64,000 bases of DNA from Arthrobacter sp. DWC3 (lineage in GTDB: Bacteria; Actinomycetota; Actinomycetes; Actinomycetales; Micrococcaceae): the NCBI RefSeq assembly GCF_002929375.1, contig NZ_PJIP01000008.1, forward strand, positions 124,001-188,000. Direction: 5' to 3'. How positions within the stretch are numbered: position 1 is the first letter of the stretch; each line of letters starts with the position of its first letter. Of the stretch, positions 8,244 through 16,414 are shown in pieces. A program made the position numbers and the translations under genes. The notes under the pieces were generated by a model, which had not been told where the DNA came from, did no database searches, and saw nothing but the letters and a program-made list of their open reading frames with translations.

Positions 8244-9469
8244 GTACCCTCATCCACCCCGGCGACACCCTCTCCCGTCGCGAGAAGATCATCTACGTCT
8301 TCATCCTCGGCACCCTCACGGCCCTCGGCCCGTTCACGATCGACCTGTACCTCCCGGCGTTCCCGGCGCTGCGGTCCGACCTCGACGTCTCCGAGGCCGC
8401 CGTGCAGCTCACGCTCACGGGCACGATCATCGGCTTCGCGGCCGGGCAGCTGCTCGTCGGTCCGCTCAGCGACAAGATCGGCCGGCGCCTGCCCCTCATC
8501 CTCGCGACCACGGTGCACGTGGGCGCCTCGATCGGTGCGGCCTGGTCCGACGACATCAACGCGCTCATGGTGTTCCGCGTCCTCCAGGGCATCGGTGCGG
8601 CCGGAGGCGGCGTGGTCGCGATGGCCATGGTCCGCGACCTCTTCGGCGGCTACACGCTGGTGCGGATGCTCTCCTACATGGCGCTCGTCAACGGCATGGC
8701 GCCCATCTTCGCCCCGGTGATCGGCTCGCAGCTGCTGCTGCTCTTCCCCTGGCCGGGCATCTTCTGGTTCCTCGCGTGCTACGGCGTGCTGGTGATCGCC
8801 GCCGTGAGCCTGTTCATCATCGAGACCCTGCCGAAGGAGAACCGCCGCCGTTCCGGGCTGACCGTCGGCCAGCGGTACCGCGCGGTGCTGGGCGACCGGA
8901 TCTTCATCGGCGTGCTGCTGGTCGGCGGCATGAACTTCTCCGGGCTGTTCTCCTACCTGTCGGCGTCGCCGTTCCTCTTCCAGGGCCCGTACGGGCTGAA
9001 CGAGCAGCAGTACGGGCTGCTCTTCGCGATCAACTCCCTCGGCATCGTGGCCGGCGTGCAGATCAGCTCGCGCGTGCTCCGCCGGGTGGGGCCGCAATGG
9101 GTGATCGCGACGGCGACCGTCGTCCAGCTCGTCATGGCCATGCTCATCCTGGCCTTCGACCAGCTGGGCCTCGGCTTCTGGGGGACCGCGATCCCCCTGT
9201 GGTTCTACATCATGGCCACGGGCTTCATCTTCCCGTGCGTGCAGGTGCTCGCGCTCATCAACAACGGGGCGCAGGCCGGGACCGCCGCCTCGCTGCTCGG
9301 CGCCGTGACGTTCGGGACCGCGGGGATCATCTCCCCGCTCGTCGGCCTGCTGGGCGAGGGGATCGAGTCCGCCTCCCCGATGGCGCTCGTCATGGCCGCA
9401 TGCATCGCGCTCGGCGTGGTGTTCCTGTGGACGGTGATCCGGCCGCGGACCGTGCCCGCGCTGCAGTAG
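8240..9469 (+). CDS. Bcr/CflA-family multidrug efflux transporter
   Basis: This is a 409-residue MFS drug:proton antiporter. The first helix reads LGTLTALGPFTIDLYLPAFPAL, the hallmark of Bcr/CflA proteins. Loop 2-3 has GPLSDKIGRRLPL, and VFRVLQGIGAAGGGVVAMAMVRDLF carries the helix-5 antiporter motif. Twelve helices are expected. Family members export compounds such as bicyclomycin, chloramphenicol or sulfonamides; the substrate here is unknown. The start is uncertain. TTG at 8240 leaves a 10-residue lead before HPGDTLSRREK and overlaps the stop of a small upstream frame, while in-frame ATG at 8198 and TTG at 8150 also exist. It is transcribed away from the sugar porter gene. Confidence 0.88.
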   Translation: MSTLIHPGDTLSRREKIIYVFILGTLTALGPFTIDLYLPAFPALRSDLDVSEAAVQLTLTGTIIGFAAGQLLVGPLSDKIGRRLPLILATTVHVGASIGAAWSDDINALMVFRVLQGIGAAGGGVVAMAMVRDLFGGYTLVRMLSYMALVNGMAPIFAPVIGSQLLLLFPWPGIFWFLACYGVLVIAAVSLFIIETLPKENRRRSGLTVGQRYRAVLGDRIFIGVLLVGGMNFSGLFSYLSASPFLFQGPYGLNEQQYGLLFAINSLGIVAGVQISSRVLRRVGPQWVIATATVVQLVMAMLILAFDQLGLGFWGTAIPLWFYIMATGFIFPCVQVLALINNGAQAGTAASLLGAVTFGTAGIISPLVGLLGEGIESASPMALVMAACIALGVVFLWTVIRPRTVPALQ

Positions 9470-9496
9470 CGCGGGCAGGTCGCGGCGCGGGTCAGC

Positions 9497-11005
9497 TCAG
9501 GCGGCAGCGGGCTCCGACCCGGCGGGCAGCGCCTCCGCCGCTTTCGCGATGTTGCGTGCCATCGCCGAGAAGATGAACCCGTGGAAGGGCAGGACCGCGA
9601 GCCAGTAGAGCCTCCCGGACAGGCCGTGCGGGAAGAAGACGGCCCGCTGGTAGTAGGAGCTTCCCGAGCCTTCCGGCTCCACGCGGAACTCCAGCCAGGC
9701 GCGGCCGGGCACCTTCATCTCCGCGCGGAGCCGCAGGCGCTCCCCGCGCACGAGTTCCTCCACGCGCCAGAAGTCGAGGGCCTCCCCCGTGAGGAGCTCC
9801 TTCGCGTCCCGGCGTCCGCGGCGCAGCCCGACGCCCCCCGCGAGCTTGTCCATCCACCCGCGGGCGGCCCACCCCACGGGCCAGGAGTACCAGCCGTTCT
9901 CCCCGCCGATGCCCTCGACGACGCTCCACAGCTTCTCCGGCGACGCCGTGGAGCTGTAGGTCTGGACGTCCGTGTAGACGGTGTGGCCCGCCCACTGGGG
10001 GTCCGAGGGCAGCGGGTCGGCCTCGGAGGTGAGCTGCGACGCGCCGGCCCAGCTGGTCTCCACCTCTCCCCCGCGCATCTTTCCGAGCGCGAGGTCCACG
10101 GCCCTCCGGTACCCGGTCAGCCCGCCCTCCGGCATCGCGATGTACTGGTCGATGTCGTGTTCCGACGGCACGGCGTCGTGCTGCAGCGACTCGATGAGCG
10201 GCATGGCCATGGCCCGAGGGATGGGCGTGACCAGGTTGACCCAGTGGCCCGCGAGGCGCGGCGTGAGGACCGGCAGGGCGAGGATGCGGCGGCGCGGGAG
10301 TCCGGCGGCCTCGGCGTACTGGTTCATCATCTCGGCGTAGGTGAGCACCTCGCGCGAGCCGATGTCGAAGGTGCGGTTCAGGCCGTCGGGGAGGTCGAGG
10401 GCGGCCACGAGGTAGTGGATGACGTCGCGGACGGCGATCGGCTCGATGTGGTTCAGGACCCACTTCGGTGCGGGCATGACGGGCAGGACGTCGGAGAGGT
10501 GCCGGATCATCTCGAAGGACGCGGACCCGGACCCGATGACCACCCCGGCCTGGAACGCGATGGTCGGCGTGCCGGACTCGAGGAGGATCCTGCCCACCTC
10601 GGTGCGCGAGCGCATGTGGGTGGAGAGTTCCACCCCGTCGGGGTGCAGCCCACCCAGGTAGACGATGCGCCGGACGCCGGCCTCCGTGGCGGCCCGGGAG
10701 ACCGTCGACGCGATCTCGGCCTCGCGGGCGTCGAAGTTCCTGCCCGAGCCCATGGAGTGCACGAGGTAGTAGACGGTGTCCACGCCCCGGCTGGCCTCGC
10801 GCAGGGTGTCGCCGTCCTGCAGGTCCCCCTGCACGATGTCGACGGACGCGGCCCAGGGCACGTCCTTCAGCTTCTGCGGCGACCTGACGATGACGCGGAC
10901 GCGCCGCCCCTCGGCCACGAGTTTCGTGACGAGCCGGCCGCCGATGTACCCCGTGGATCCGGTGACCAGGATGAGCCTGTCCGTGCTGTCCGTGTGCATG
11001 CGCAC
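9497..11005 (-). CDS. NAD(P)-binding SDR protein with C-terminal DUF2867
   Basis: This is a 502-residue two-domain protein. Residues about 10-300 form an atypical extended short-chain dehydrogenase: GSTGYIGGRLVTKL is the nucleotide-binding glycine motif and VYYLVHSMGSG and RIVYLGGLHPD follow. The C-terminal part (about 330-490) matches the DUF2867 layout, with ENGWYSWPVGWAARGWMD, LDFWRVEEL and FFPHGLSGRLYW. Such fusions are common in actinobacteria and proteobacteria, and their reaction is not established. The start is GTG at 11005 or ATG at 10999. It converges with the efflux gene, 27 nt apart. Cofactor binding is well supported but the substrate is unknown. Confidence 0.82.
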   Translation of the reverse strand: MRMHTDSTDRLILVTGSTGYIGGRLVTKLVAEGRRVRVIVRSPQKLKDVPWAASVDIVQGDLQDGDTLREASRGVDTVYYLVHSMGSGRNFDAREAEIASTVSRAATEAGVRRIVYLGGLHPDGVELSTHMRSRTEVGRILLESGTPTIAFQAGVVIGSGSASFEMIRHLSDVLPVMPAPKWVLNHIEPIAVRDVIHYLVAALDLPDGLNRTFDIGSREVLTYAEMMNQYAEAAGLPRRRILALPVLTPRLAGHWVNLVTPIPRAMAMPLIESLQHDAVPSEHDIDQYIAMPEGGLTGYRRAVDLALGKMRGGEVETSWAGASQLTSEADPLPSDPQWAGHTVYTDVQTYSSTASPEKLWSVVEGIGGENGWYSWPVGWAARGWMDKLAGGVGLRRGRRDAKELLTGEALDFWRVEELVRGERLRLRAEMKVPGRAWLEFRVEPEGSGSSYYQRAVFFPHGLSGRLYWLAVLPFHGFIFSAMARNIAKAAEALPAGSEPAAA

Positions 11006-11036
11006 AGCCTACGCCCGCCCCCTGACACCGCCGGAC

Positions 11037-11168
11037 CTACCAGTTGCCCTCGGCCTCGTACGCGGCCGCGTGGTCGCCCGAGCAGAACGACTGGCTGGTC
11101 CGTATCCGTTCGGCGCAGTACAGGCACCTGTTGGAACCCCTCAGCCACCCGGCGATTCTCTTCAGCAC
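11037..11168 (-). CDS. 43-residue Cys/His mini-protein
   Basis: A GTG at 11168 with GGGGGAG at proper spacing opens a 43-residue basic protein. It contains C-x2-C-x10-C-x3-H (CLYC, then FCSGDH), the spacing of a small zinc finger or zinc ribbon. The N-terminus is basic and amphipathic (LKRIAGWLRG). I do not recognise a named family. It lies 31 nt beyond the start of the SDR gene on the same strand and could be its first cistron. Ribosome site, ligand pattern and tight spacing support a real gene. Confidence 0.6.
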   Translation of the reverse strand: MLKRIAGWLRGSNRCLYCAERIRTSQSFCSGDHAAAYEAEGNW

Positions 11169-11225
11169 CCTTGCTCCCCCGTTCGCGATCGCCCCCCGTG
11201 TAGCCGGCCGCGCAGCGGGGATGGA

Positions 11226-11231
11226 TATAGT
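11226..11231 (+). promoter_or_regulatory. -10 box for a leaderless transcript
   Basis: TATAGT ends exactly 7 nt before the ATG at 11238, so transcription should begin at or next to the start codon. No convincing -35 is visible. The same geometry recurs before five other genes in the window. Confidence 0.55.
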
Positions 11232-11237
11232 CGCGGC

Positions 11238-11444
11238 ATGGGAATCTCGGACAGGGCCAGGGCGTCGTACCGCGAGGCGAAGGCCGACGCGCTCCGGCTG
11301 GCCCACGAGGCGGTGCCGGCCTCCATGCGCCTGACCGCCGAGGACTTCACGACCCGGCCGGACGATGGCCCCACGCGTGCCGCACCCGGGCAGCCGGTCG
11401 CGGACGACCGACCGGGCGAGGCCGCCCGACCGGGAAATGAGTGA
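11238..11444 (+). CDS. Small hypothetical protein
   Basis: This is a 68-residue soluble protein starting MGISDRARASYREAKADALR. The first 40 residues are charged and helical in character; the rest is Pro/Asp/Arg-rich and probably disordered. I do not recognise a family. Support comes from the TATAGT box that places a transcription start on the ATG, and from a strong hairpin that begins at the stop codon. It is divergent from the Cys/His mini-protein gene. Confidence 0.5.
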   Translation: MGISDRARASYREAKADALRLAHEAVPASMRLTAEDFTTRPDDGPTRAAPGQPVADDRPGEAARPGNE

Positions 11445-11480
11445 GCCCCCGACCCGCGTTTCCGCAGGTCAGGGGCTCAC
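11441..11480. terminator. Strong hairpin between a small gene and tRNA-Asn
   Basis: GTGAGCCCC and GGGGCTCAC pair, and inner GACC/GGTC-like bases extend the stem around a short loop, giving an 18-bp stem with a few mismatches. It could end transcription of the plus-strand small gene and of the minus-strand tRNA. There is no clear T-run, as is common in high-GC actinobacteria. Confidence 0.65.
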
Positions 11481-11482
11481 AA

Positions 11483-11558
11483 TGGCTCCTCCGACTGGAC
11501 TTGAACCAGTAACCCTTCGATTAACAGTCGAATGCTCTGCCAATTGAGCTACGGAGGA
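11483..11558 (-). tRNA. tRNA-Asn (GTT)
   Basis: A complete cloverleaf lies on the minus strand: acceptor TCCTCCG/CGGAGGA, D-arm GCTC/GAGC, anticodon loop CTGTTAA within TTCGA/TCGAA, T-stem ACTGG/CCAGT with loop TTCAAGT, discriminator G and encoded CCA. Anticodon GTT and discriminator G fit asparagine. Confidence 0.96.
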
Positions 11559-11612
11559 AAGCGCGGTTATTACTCTACATAGGTTCCTGAGCGAAGTGAA
11601 ATCGGGGCCGCG

Positions 11613-13568
11613 TCAGTCCTCACGGAGCAGGCGCCGCTGCATCTCGAGCTCCATGAGGTCGCGCTGCAGCTGGTTGTAGAGCACCGGGTCCGTCGTGGGA
11701 TCCATACGCTGGAGCTGCCCGAGCTTCTCGGCCTTCTGCTGCGTGATGCGGAGCTCGGTGAGCCGGTTCAGGATGTCGCGGCAGTACACCACCATGGCGT
11801 CGGCGTCCTTCGCGGGGAGGGGGCGCACGGCGAGTTCGCTCACGAGCGGGCGCAGCACGTCCGGTACGCCCTCGCGCACCGACTCCACCCAGCGCGAGAG
11901 CTCGGTGCCCGCCGCGCCGGCCGCGAGGACGGCGTTGTGCAGCGCCTCGTACACGGGGACGGTGAAGCGGGACGTGGAGAAGCTCTCCCACTGCGCCGCG
12001 GTGAGCGCGGTGGGCTGCTGCAGCACCACCTCGAGGGCCTCGCGCTCCATCCGGGCCATGGGGTCGCGGGGGTCGGGGCGCTCGAAGAACGGCTCGGACG
12101 AATCCGTCGGCTCCCCGGTGCCCTGTTGACCGGATCCCTGCTGGTCCTGGTAGCCCTGCTGGCCCCTCTGATCCTGCGGGCCCTGGGCCTGCTGCCGGCC
12201 GCCCGACGGGGCGCTCCCGGAGCCGCGGCGGGCCGCGGCGGCGACGGCGCGCGCCACCTGGTCCTCCCCCACGTACTGCATGCCGAGCCACCGCGAGAGC
12301 TCCCGCGTGTAGGTGGACCGCAGGGAGACGTCGCGGATCTGCGCCACGATCGGCGCCGCGTGCCGGAGGGCCTTGACCTGCCCCTCGCCCGAGGAGAGGT
12401 CGAAGTTCGCGAACGACGCCTTGATGGCGAACTCGAAGAGCGGCCGGCGGTCGGCGATGAGCTCCCGCACGGCGTCGTCGCCCCGCGTCTGCCGCAGCTC
12501 GCATGGATCCGCACCGGACGCCTCCACGGCGACGTAGGTCTGCGAGTTGAAGCGCTGGTCCTCCTCGAAGGCGCGCAGGGCGGCCTTCTGGCCCGCGGCG
12601 TCGCCGTCGAACGTGAAGATGACCTCACCGCCGGTGCCGTCGTCGGACAGGAGCCTGCGCGCGATCTTGATGTGGTCCGTGCCGAAGGCCGTGCCGCACG
12701 TCGCTACGGCGGTCCCGACGCCGGCCAGGTGGCAGGCCATGACGTCGGTGTACCCCTCGACGACGACGAGCTGCCGGTTCTTCGCGATCTCCCGCTTGGC
12801 GAGGTCGATGCCGTACAGCACCTGGGACTTCTTGTAGAGGGACGTCTCGGGGGTGTTGAGGTACTTCGGCCCCTGGTCGTCCTCGTAGAGCTTGCGGGCG
12901 CCGAAGCCGACGGTGTCGCCGGTGATGTCCCGGATGGGCCAGACGAGGCGTCCGCGGAAGCGGTCGTAGAAGCGGCCGGCGTTGCTCGACGACGCGCTGA
13001 ACATGCCGGTCAGCTTCAGCTCGTCGAGCGTGAACCCGCGGCCGGTGAGGTGGGTCAGCAGCGTGTCCCAGCCCTGGGGCGCGTAGCCGACGCCGAACTG
13101 CTCGGCGGCCGCCCTGTCGAAGCCCCGCTCCTGCAGGAACTGGCGTGCGGTGCCGGCACCCTGGGTGAGGAGCTGGTCGCGGAAGAACTCGGCGGCGATC
13201 TTGTGGGCGTCGAGCAGCCGCTGCCGCTTGCCCACGTCCTCGCGGCGCGGCCCGGTGCCGCCGTCCTCGTAGTGCAGTTCGAAGCCGATGCGCGCCGCGA
13301 GCTTCTCGACGGTCTCGCTGAAGGAGGTGTGGTCCAGCTTCTGCACGAAGGAGATGACGTCGCCGCCCTCGCCGCAGCCGAAGCAGTGGTAGGAGCCCAT
13401 CTGGGGGCGGACGTGGAAGGACGGGGACCGCTCGTCGTGGAACGGGCAGAGTCCCTTCCACGAGCCGATGCCCGCGGACTTCAGCGTCACGTAGGCCTCG
13501 ACGACCTCCTTGATGTCGGTGCGCTGGCGTACCTCATCGATGTCTTCACGCTTGATGAGTCCGGCCAT
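11613..13568 (-). CDS. dnaG: DNA primase DnaG
   Basis: This is a 651-residue primase that lays down RNA primers for chromosome replication. The N-terminal CHC2 zinc finger is complete (Cys41, His44, Cys62, Cys65, in CPFHDERSPSF and YHCFGC). The catalytic core follows with the TOPRIM motif VVEGYTDVMACHLAGV and the acidic FTFDGDAAGQKAAL. After the core comes a Gln/Gly-rich linker (roughly residues 445-490), then a C-terminal helicase-interaction region ending MELEMQRRLLRED. Length and order match actinobacterial DnaG. The ATG at 13568 lies 101 nt beyond the dgt stop; dgt and dnaG are neighbours in many actinobacteria. Confidence 0.98.
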   Translation of the reverse strand: MAGLIKREDIDEVRQRTDIKEVVEAYVTLKSAGIGSWKGLCPFHDERSPSFHVRPQMGSYHCFGCGEGGDVISFVQKLDHTSFSETVEKLAARIGFELHYEDGGTGPRREDVGKRQRLLDAHKIAAEFFRDQLLTQGAGTARQFLQERGFDRAAAEQFGVGYAPQGWDTLLTHLTGRGFTLDELKLTGMFSASSSNAGRFYDRFRGRLVWPIRDITGDTVGFGARKLYEDDQGPKYLNTPETSLYKKSQVLYGIDLAKREIAKNRQLVVVEGYTDVMACHLAGVGTAVATCGTAFGTDHIKIARRLLSDDGTGGEVIFTFDGDAAGQKAALRAFEEDQRFNSQTYVAVEASGADPCELRQTRGDDAVRELIADRRPLFEFAIKASFANFDLSSGEGQVKALRHAAPIVAQIRDVSLRSTYTRELSRWLGMQYVGEDQVARAVAAAARRGSGSAPSGGRQQAQGPQDQRGQQGYQDQQGSGQQGTGEPTDSSEPFFERPDPRDPMARMEREALEVVLQQPTALTAAQWESFSTSRFTVPVYEALHNAVLAAGAAGTELSRWVESVREGVPDVLRPLVSELAVRPLPAKDADAMVVYCRDILNRLTELRITQQKAEKLGQLQRMDPTTDPVLYNQLQRDLMELEMQRRLLRED

Positions 13569-13669
13569 GACCCCAGTTTAGGCCTGCCCCACCGACACCC
13601 CGACCGGCGCGGGAGCGGATGTGCGCAACGCCTCGGCCGGCCCCTCGTGGGGACGGGGCCGCTCCGGAC

Positions 13670-14953
13670 CTACCAGAGCGCGGGGACCGGCCCCACGATG
13701 CGCTCGTGGAGGCCGAGCGCGGACGCGTCGGTCAGCGACGCCACCTGGTCGATCACGACGCGCAGGCGGGCGTCGTCGTCGGGCGCCTCGCGCCAGTCGG
13801 CGGCGAACATCGGTTCGAGGTAGCGGTCGCCGTCGGCGTGGACCTGGGCCACGAGGGACGCGAGGATCTCCCGCTGGCGCTCGTAGAGGGGTTGGCGGTG
13901 GTCCGTGGTCATCACGTACGTGGTGGCGAGGCCCTTCATGACGGCGATCTCGAGGATGGTCTCCTCGGGCACCACCATCTCCGCGTTGTAGCGGGTCAGG
14001 GAGTCGGGCCCGTAGATGGAGCGCGTGGACTGCATGGCGCTGAGGCAGAACCGGCCGATCAGCTGGCTCGTCATGTTCTTCAGCGCCGCCATGGACCGGC
14101 GCGTGCCGTCCGCCTCGCGGACCCACACCGGGGTCCTCTCCAGGCGGTCTAGGGCGGCGTCGACGGCGGCCGGGTCGCTGCCCGGGAGGTACCACTGCTG
14201 CGTGTAGCCGACCACGCGGGCGCGGGCGTCGGCGCTGTCCATCCATTTGAGCTGCAGGTGCCCTGCGACGATCGCGTCCTCGACGTCGTGCACGGAGTAG
14301 GAGATGTCGTCGGCGAGGTCCATGACCTGCGCCTCGAGGCACGAGCGGCCCTCCGGGGCGCCGTCGCGCAGCCAGTCGAAGACGGGGAGGTCGTCGTCGT
14401 ACGCGCCGAACTTGGTGGTGCGCTGGCCGCTGATCACGGGGGCCGACGCCGCGGTCCACGGGTACTTGCACGCGGCGTCGAGGCTCGCGCGGGTGAGGTT
14501 GAGGCCCGCGGGGCCGCCGTCGGGCGCGAGGACCTTCGGTTCGAGCCGGGTCAGCAGGCGCAGGGTCTGGGCGTTGCCCTCGAAGCCGCCGATGCCGTGC
14601 GCGATGTCGTTCAGCGCCGACTCGCCGTTGTGCCCGAAGGGCGGGTGCCCGAGGTCGTGGGCGAGGCAGGCGGTGTCCACGATGTCCGGGTCGCAGCCGA
14701 GGGTGCGCCCCAGTTCGCGGCCCACCTGCGCCACCTCCAGGGAGTGGGTGAGGCGCGTGCGGACGAAGTCGTCGGTGTCCGGTGCCACGACCTGCGTCTT
14801 CGCGCCGAGGCGGCGGAGCGCGGACGAGTGCAGCACGCGGGCGCGGTCGCGTTCGAAGTCGGTGCGGTGCGAGCTCTTGGGCGGCTCCTCGACCCACCGC
14901 TCGGTGTCCGAGGCGCTGTAGCCGCGGGCGGCGGACGATGCGGGGAAGCTCAT
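13670..14953 (-). CDS. dgt: dNTP triphosphohydrolase (dGTPase family)
   Basis: This is a 427-residue HD-domain enzyme that splits dNTPs into the nucleoside and tripolyphosphate, lowering dNTP pools. The signature order is clear: RVLHSSALRRLGAKTQV, then RTRLTHSLEVAQ with the first metal His, then LAHDLGHPPFGHNGE with the HD pair, and later DLADDISYSVHDVEDA with another metal ligand. The C-terminal half matches type 2 Dgt proteins of actinobacteria. Start at ATG 14953 with GAAAGG upstream. It lies between dusB and dnaG, all on the same strand. Substrate preference beyond dGTP cannot be read from sequence. Confidence 0.94.
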   Translation of the reverse strand: MSFPASSAARGYSASDTERWVEEPPKSSHRTDFERDRARVLHSSALRRLGAKTQVVAPDTDDFVRTRLTHSLEVAQVGRELGRTLGCDPDIVDTACLAHDLGHPPFGHNGESALNDIAHGIGGFEGNAQTLRLLTRLEPKVLAPDGGPAGLNLTRASLDAACKYPWTAASAPVISGQRTTKFGAYDDDLPVFDWLRDGAPEGRSCLEAQVMDLADDISYSVHDVEDAIVAGHLQLKWMDSADARARVVGYTQQWYLPGSDPAAVDAALDRLERTPVWVREADGTRRSMAALKNMTSQLIGRFCLSAMQSTRSIYGPDSLTRYNAEMVVPEETILEIAVMKGLATTYVMTTDHRQPLYERQREILASLVAQVHADGDRYLEPMFAADWREAPDDDARLRVVIDQVASLTDASALGLHERIVGPVPALW

Positions 14954-15062
14954 GATGCCTTTCTAGCGCAGCGGGTGCGTGCGGGCACGGCCCTGCCGGC
15001 CGATGTGCACCGCCGGACGGGACGCGCGGGCACGCGGGTCGGAGGCGGGTGGGGGATCACGC

Positions 15063-16301
15063 TCAGCCGCCGGATACGTCCACCTCGGCGGCGGCGATAT
15101 CCGCCTGCTGCGCCTCGTTGAGGACGCGCGCGTCGAGCCAGTGCTCGGGCAGGGCCGTCCGCTTCGGGGAGCCGGCGCGGCCGCGGGGGCCTTCGGCGTC
15201 GGAGCCGGGGTAGGGAGAGTCGTGGTCGAGTTCCCCGAGGAGTCCGCGGAGCACCTCGAGCGTGGGTACGGTGGCGAGCTTCGCGCGCAGGTCCCCGCCC
15301 ACCACGTAGCCCTTGAAGTACCAGGCCATGTGCTTGCGGATGTCGCGGAGGCCCATCATCTCGCTGCCGAACGTCTCCACCAGCAGTTCGGCGTGCCGGT
15401 AGACGGTGTCGGCGACCTGCCCGAGGCCGGGCCGGTACCGGGACGCGCTGCCCTCGAAGGCGTTCATGAGGTCCCCGAACAGCCAGGGCCGCCCCTGGCA
15501 GCCGCGGCCGATGACGACGCCGTCGACGCCGGTCTGCCGCACCATGCGCACGGCGTCCTCCGCGCTCCAGATGTCGCCGTTGCCGAGCACGGGGATGTCC
15601 GGCAGGGCCTCGCGCAGCTCGGCGATGGCGTTCCAGTCGGCCTTGCCGGAGTAGAACTGCGACGCGGTGCGTCCGTGGAGGGCGACGGCGGCCACGCCGC
15701 TGTCCCGGGCGATCTTCCCCGCCTCGCGGAAGGTGAGGTGGTCCTCGTCGATGCCCTTGCGCATCTTGATGGTCAGCGGCACGCCGCCCTTCGACGCCTC
15801 GCGGACGGCGGTCCGGACGATGCCCGTGAACAGGTCCAGCTTCCACGGCAGGGCCGCTCCCCCGCCCTTGCGGGTGACCTTGGGGACGGGGCAGCCGAAG
15901 TTGAGGTCGATGTGGTCGGCGCGGTCCTCCTCGACGAGCAGGCGCACCGCGGCGCCCACCGTCTTCGGGTCCACGCCGTACAGCTGCACGGAGCGCACAG
16001 TCTCGTCGTCGTCGTGCGAGATGATGCGCATCGACTCCGGGCTGCGCTCCACGAGCGCGCGGGAGGTGACCATCTCGGACACGTAGAGGCCGCCGCCGTA
16101 CTCGCGGCAGAGGCGGCGGAACGCCTTGTTGGTGATGCCGGCCATGGGCGCGAGGATCACCGGGGTGTCCACGGTGATGTTCCCGAGGGTCAGCGGCGGG
16201 AGGTCGAGCTTCAGGGCGGCGTCGGCCGTACCGGGGGCCCTGGGGGTCTCGGGGGCGGCGGGATCGCTCGAGGGAGCGGGGAGGGTCGATACTGCGGTCA
16301 C
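15063..16301 (-). CDS. dusB: tRNA-dihydrouridine synthase DusB
   Basis: This is a 412-residue FMN enzyme that reduces uridines in the D-loop of tRNA with NADPH. The TIM-barrel motifs are intact: VILAPMAGITNKAFRRL at the FMN site, QLYGVDP, and DLNFGCPVPKVTRKGGG with catalytic Cys137. The C-terminal tRNA-binding helices contain MGLRDIRKHMAWYFKGY. An extra disordered tail of about 30 residues is seen before the end. The start is GTG at 16301, although the GGAGG just upstream is unusually close to it. It is the gene before dgt and dnaG on the strand. Confidence 0.93.
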   Translation of the reverse strand: MTAVSTLPAPSSDPAAPETPRAPGTADAALKLDLPPLTLGNITVDTPVILAPMAGITNKAFRRLCREYGGGLYVSEMVTSRALVERSPESMRIISHDDDETVRSVQLYGVDPKTVGAAVRLLVEEDRADHIDLNFGCPVPKVTRKGGGAALPWKLDLFTGIVRTAVREASKGGVPLTIKMRKGIDEDHLTFREAGKIARDSGVAAVALHGRTASQFYSGKADWNAIAELREALPDIPVLGNGDIWSAEDAVRMVRQTGVDGVVIGRGCQGRPWLFGDLMNAFEGSASRYRPGLGQVADTVYRHAELLVETFGSEMMGLRDIRKHMAWYFKGYVVGGDLRAKLATVPTLEVLRGLLGELDHDSPYPGSDAEGPRGRAGSPKRTALPEHWLDARVLNEAQQADIAAAEVDVSGG

Positions 16302-16414
16302 CCCTCCATTGTCGCAAGGGTCCGCAAATCCGGCCGCGCTGTTCGCTGTGCGCCTGCGCTCCCTGTCCGCCCGGTCCGCCCGGTCCGCCTTGCCCGCCCT
16401 GCGCCAGGCGTTCG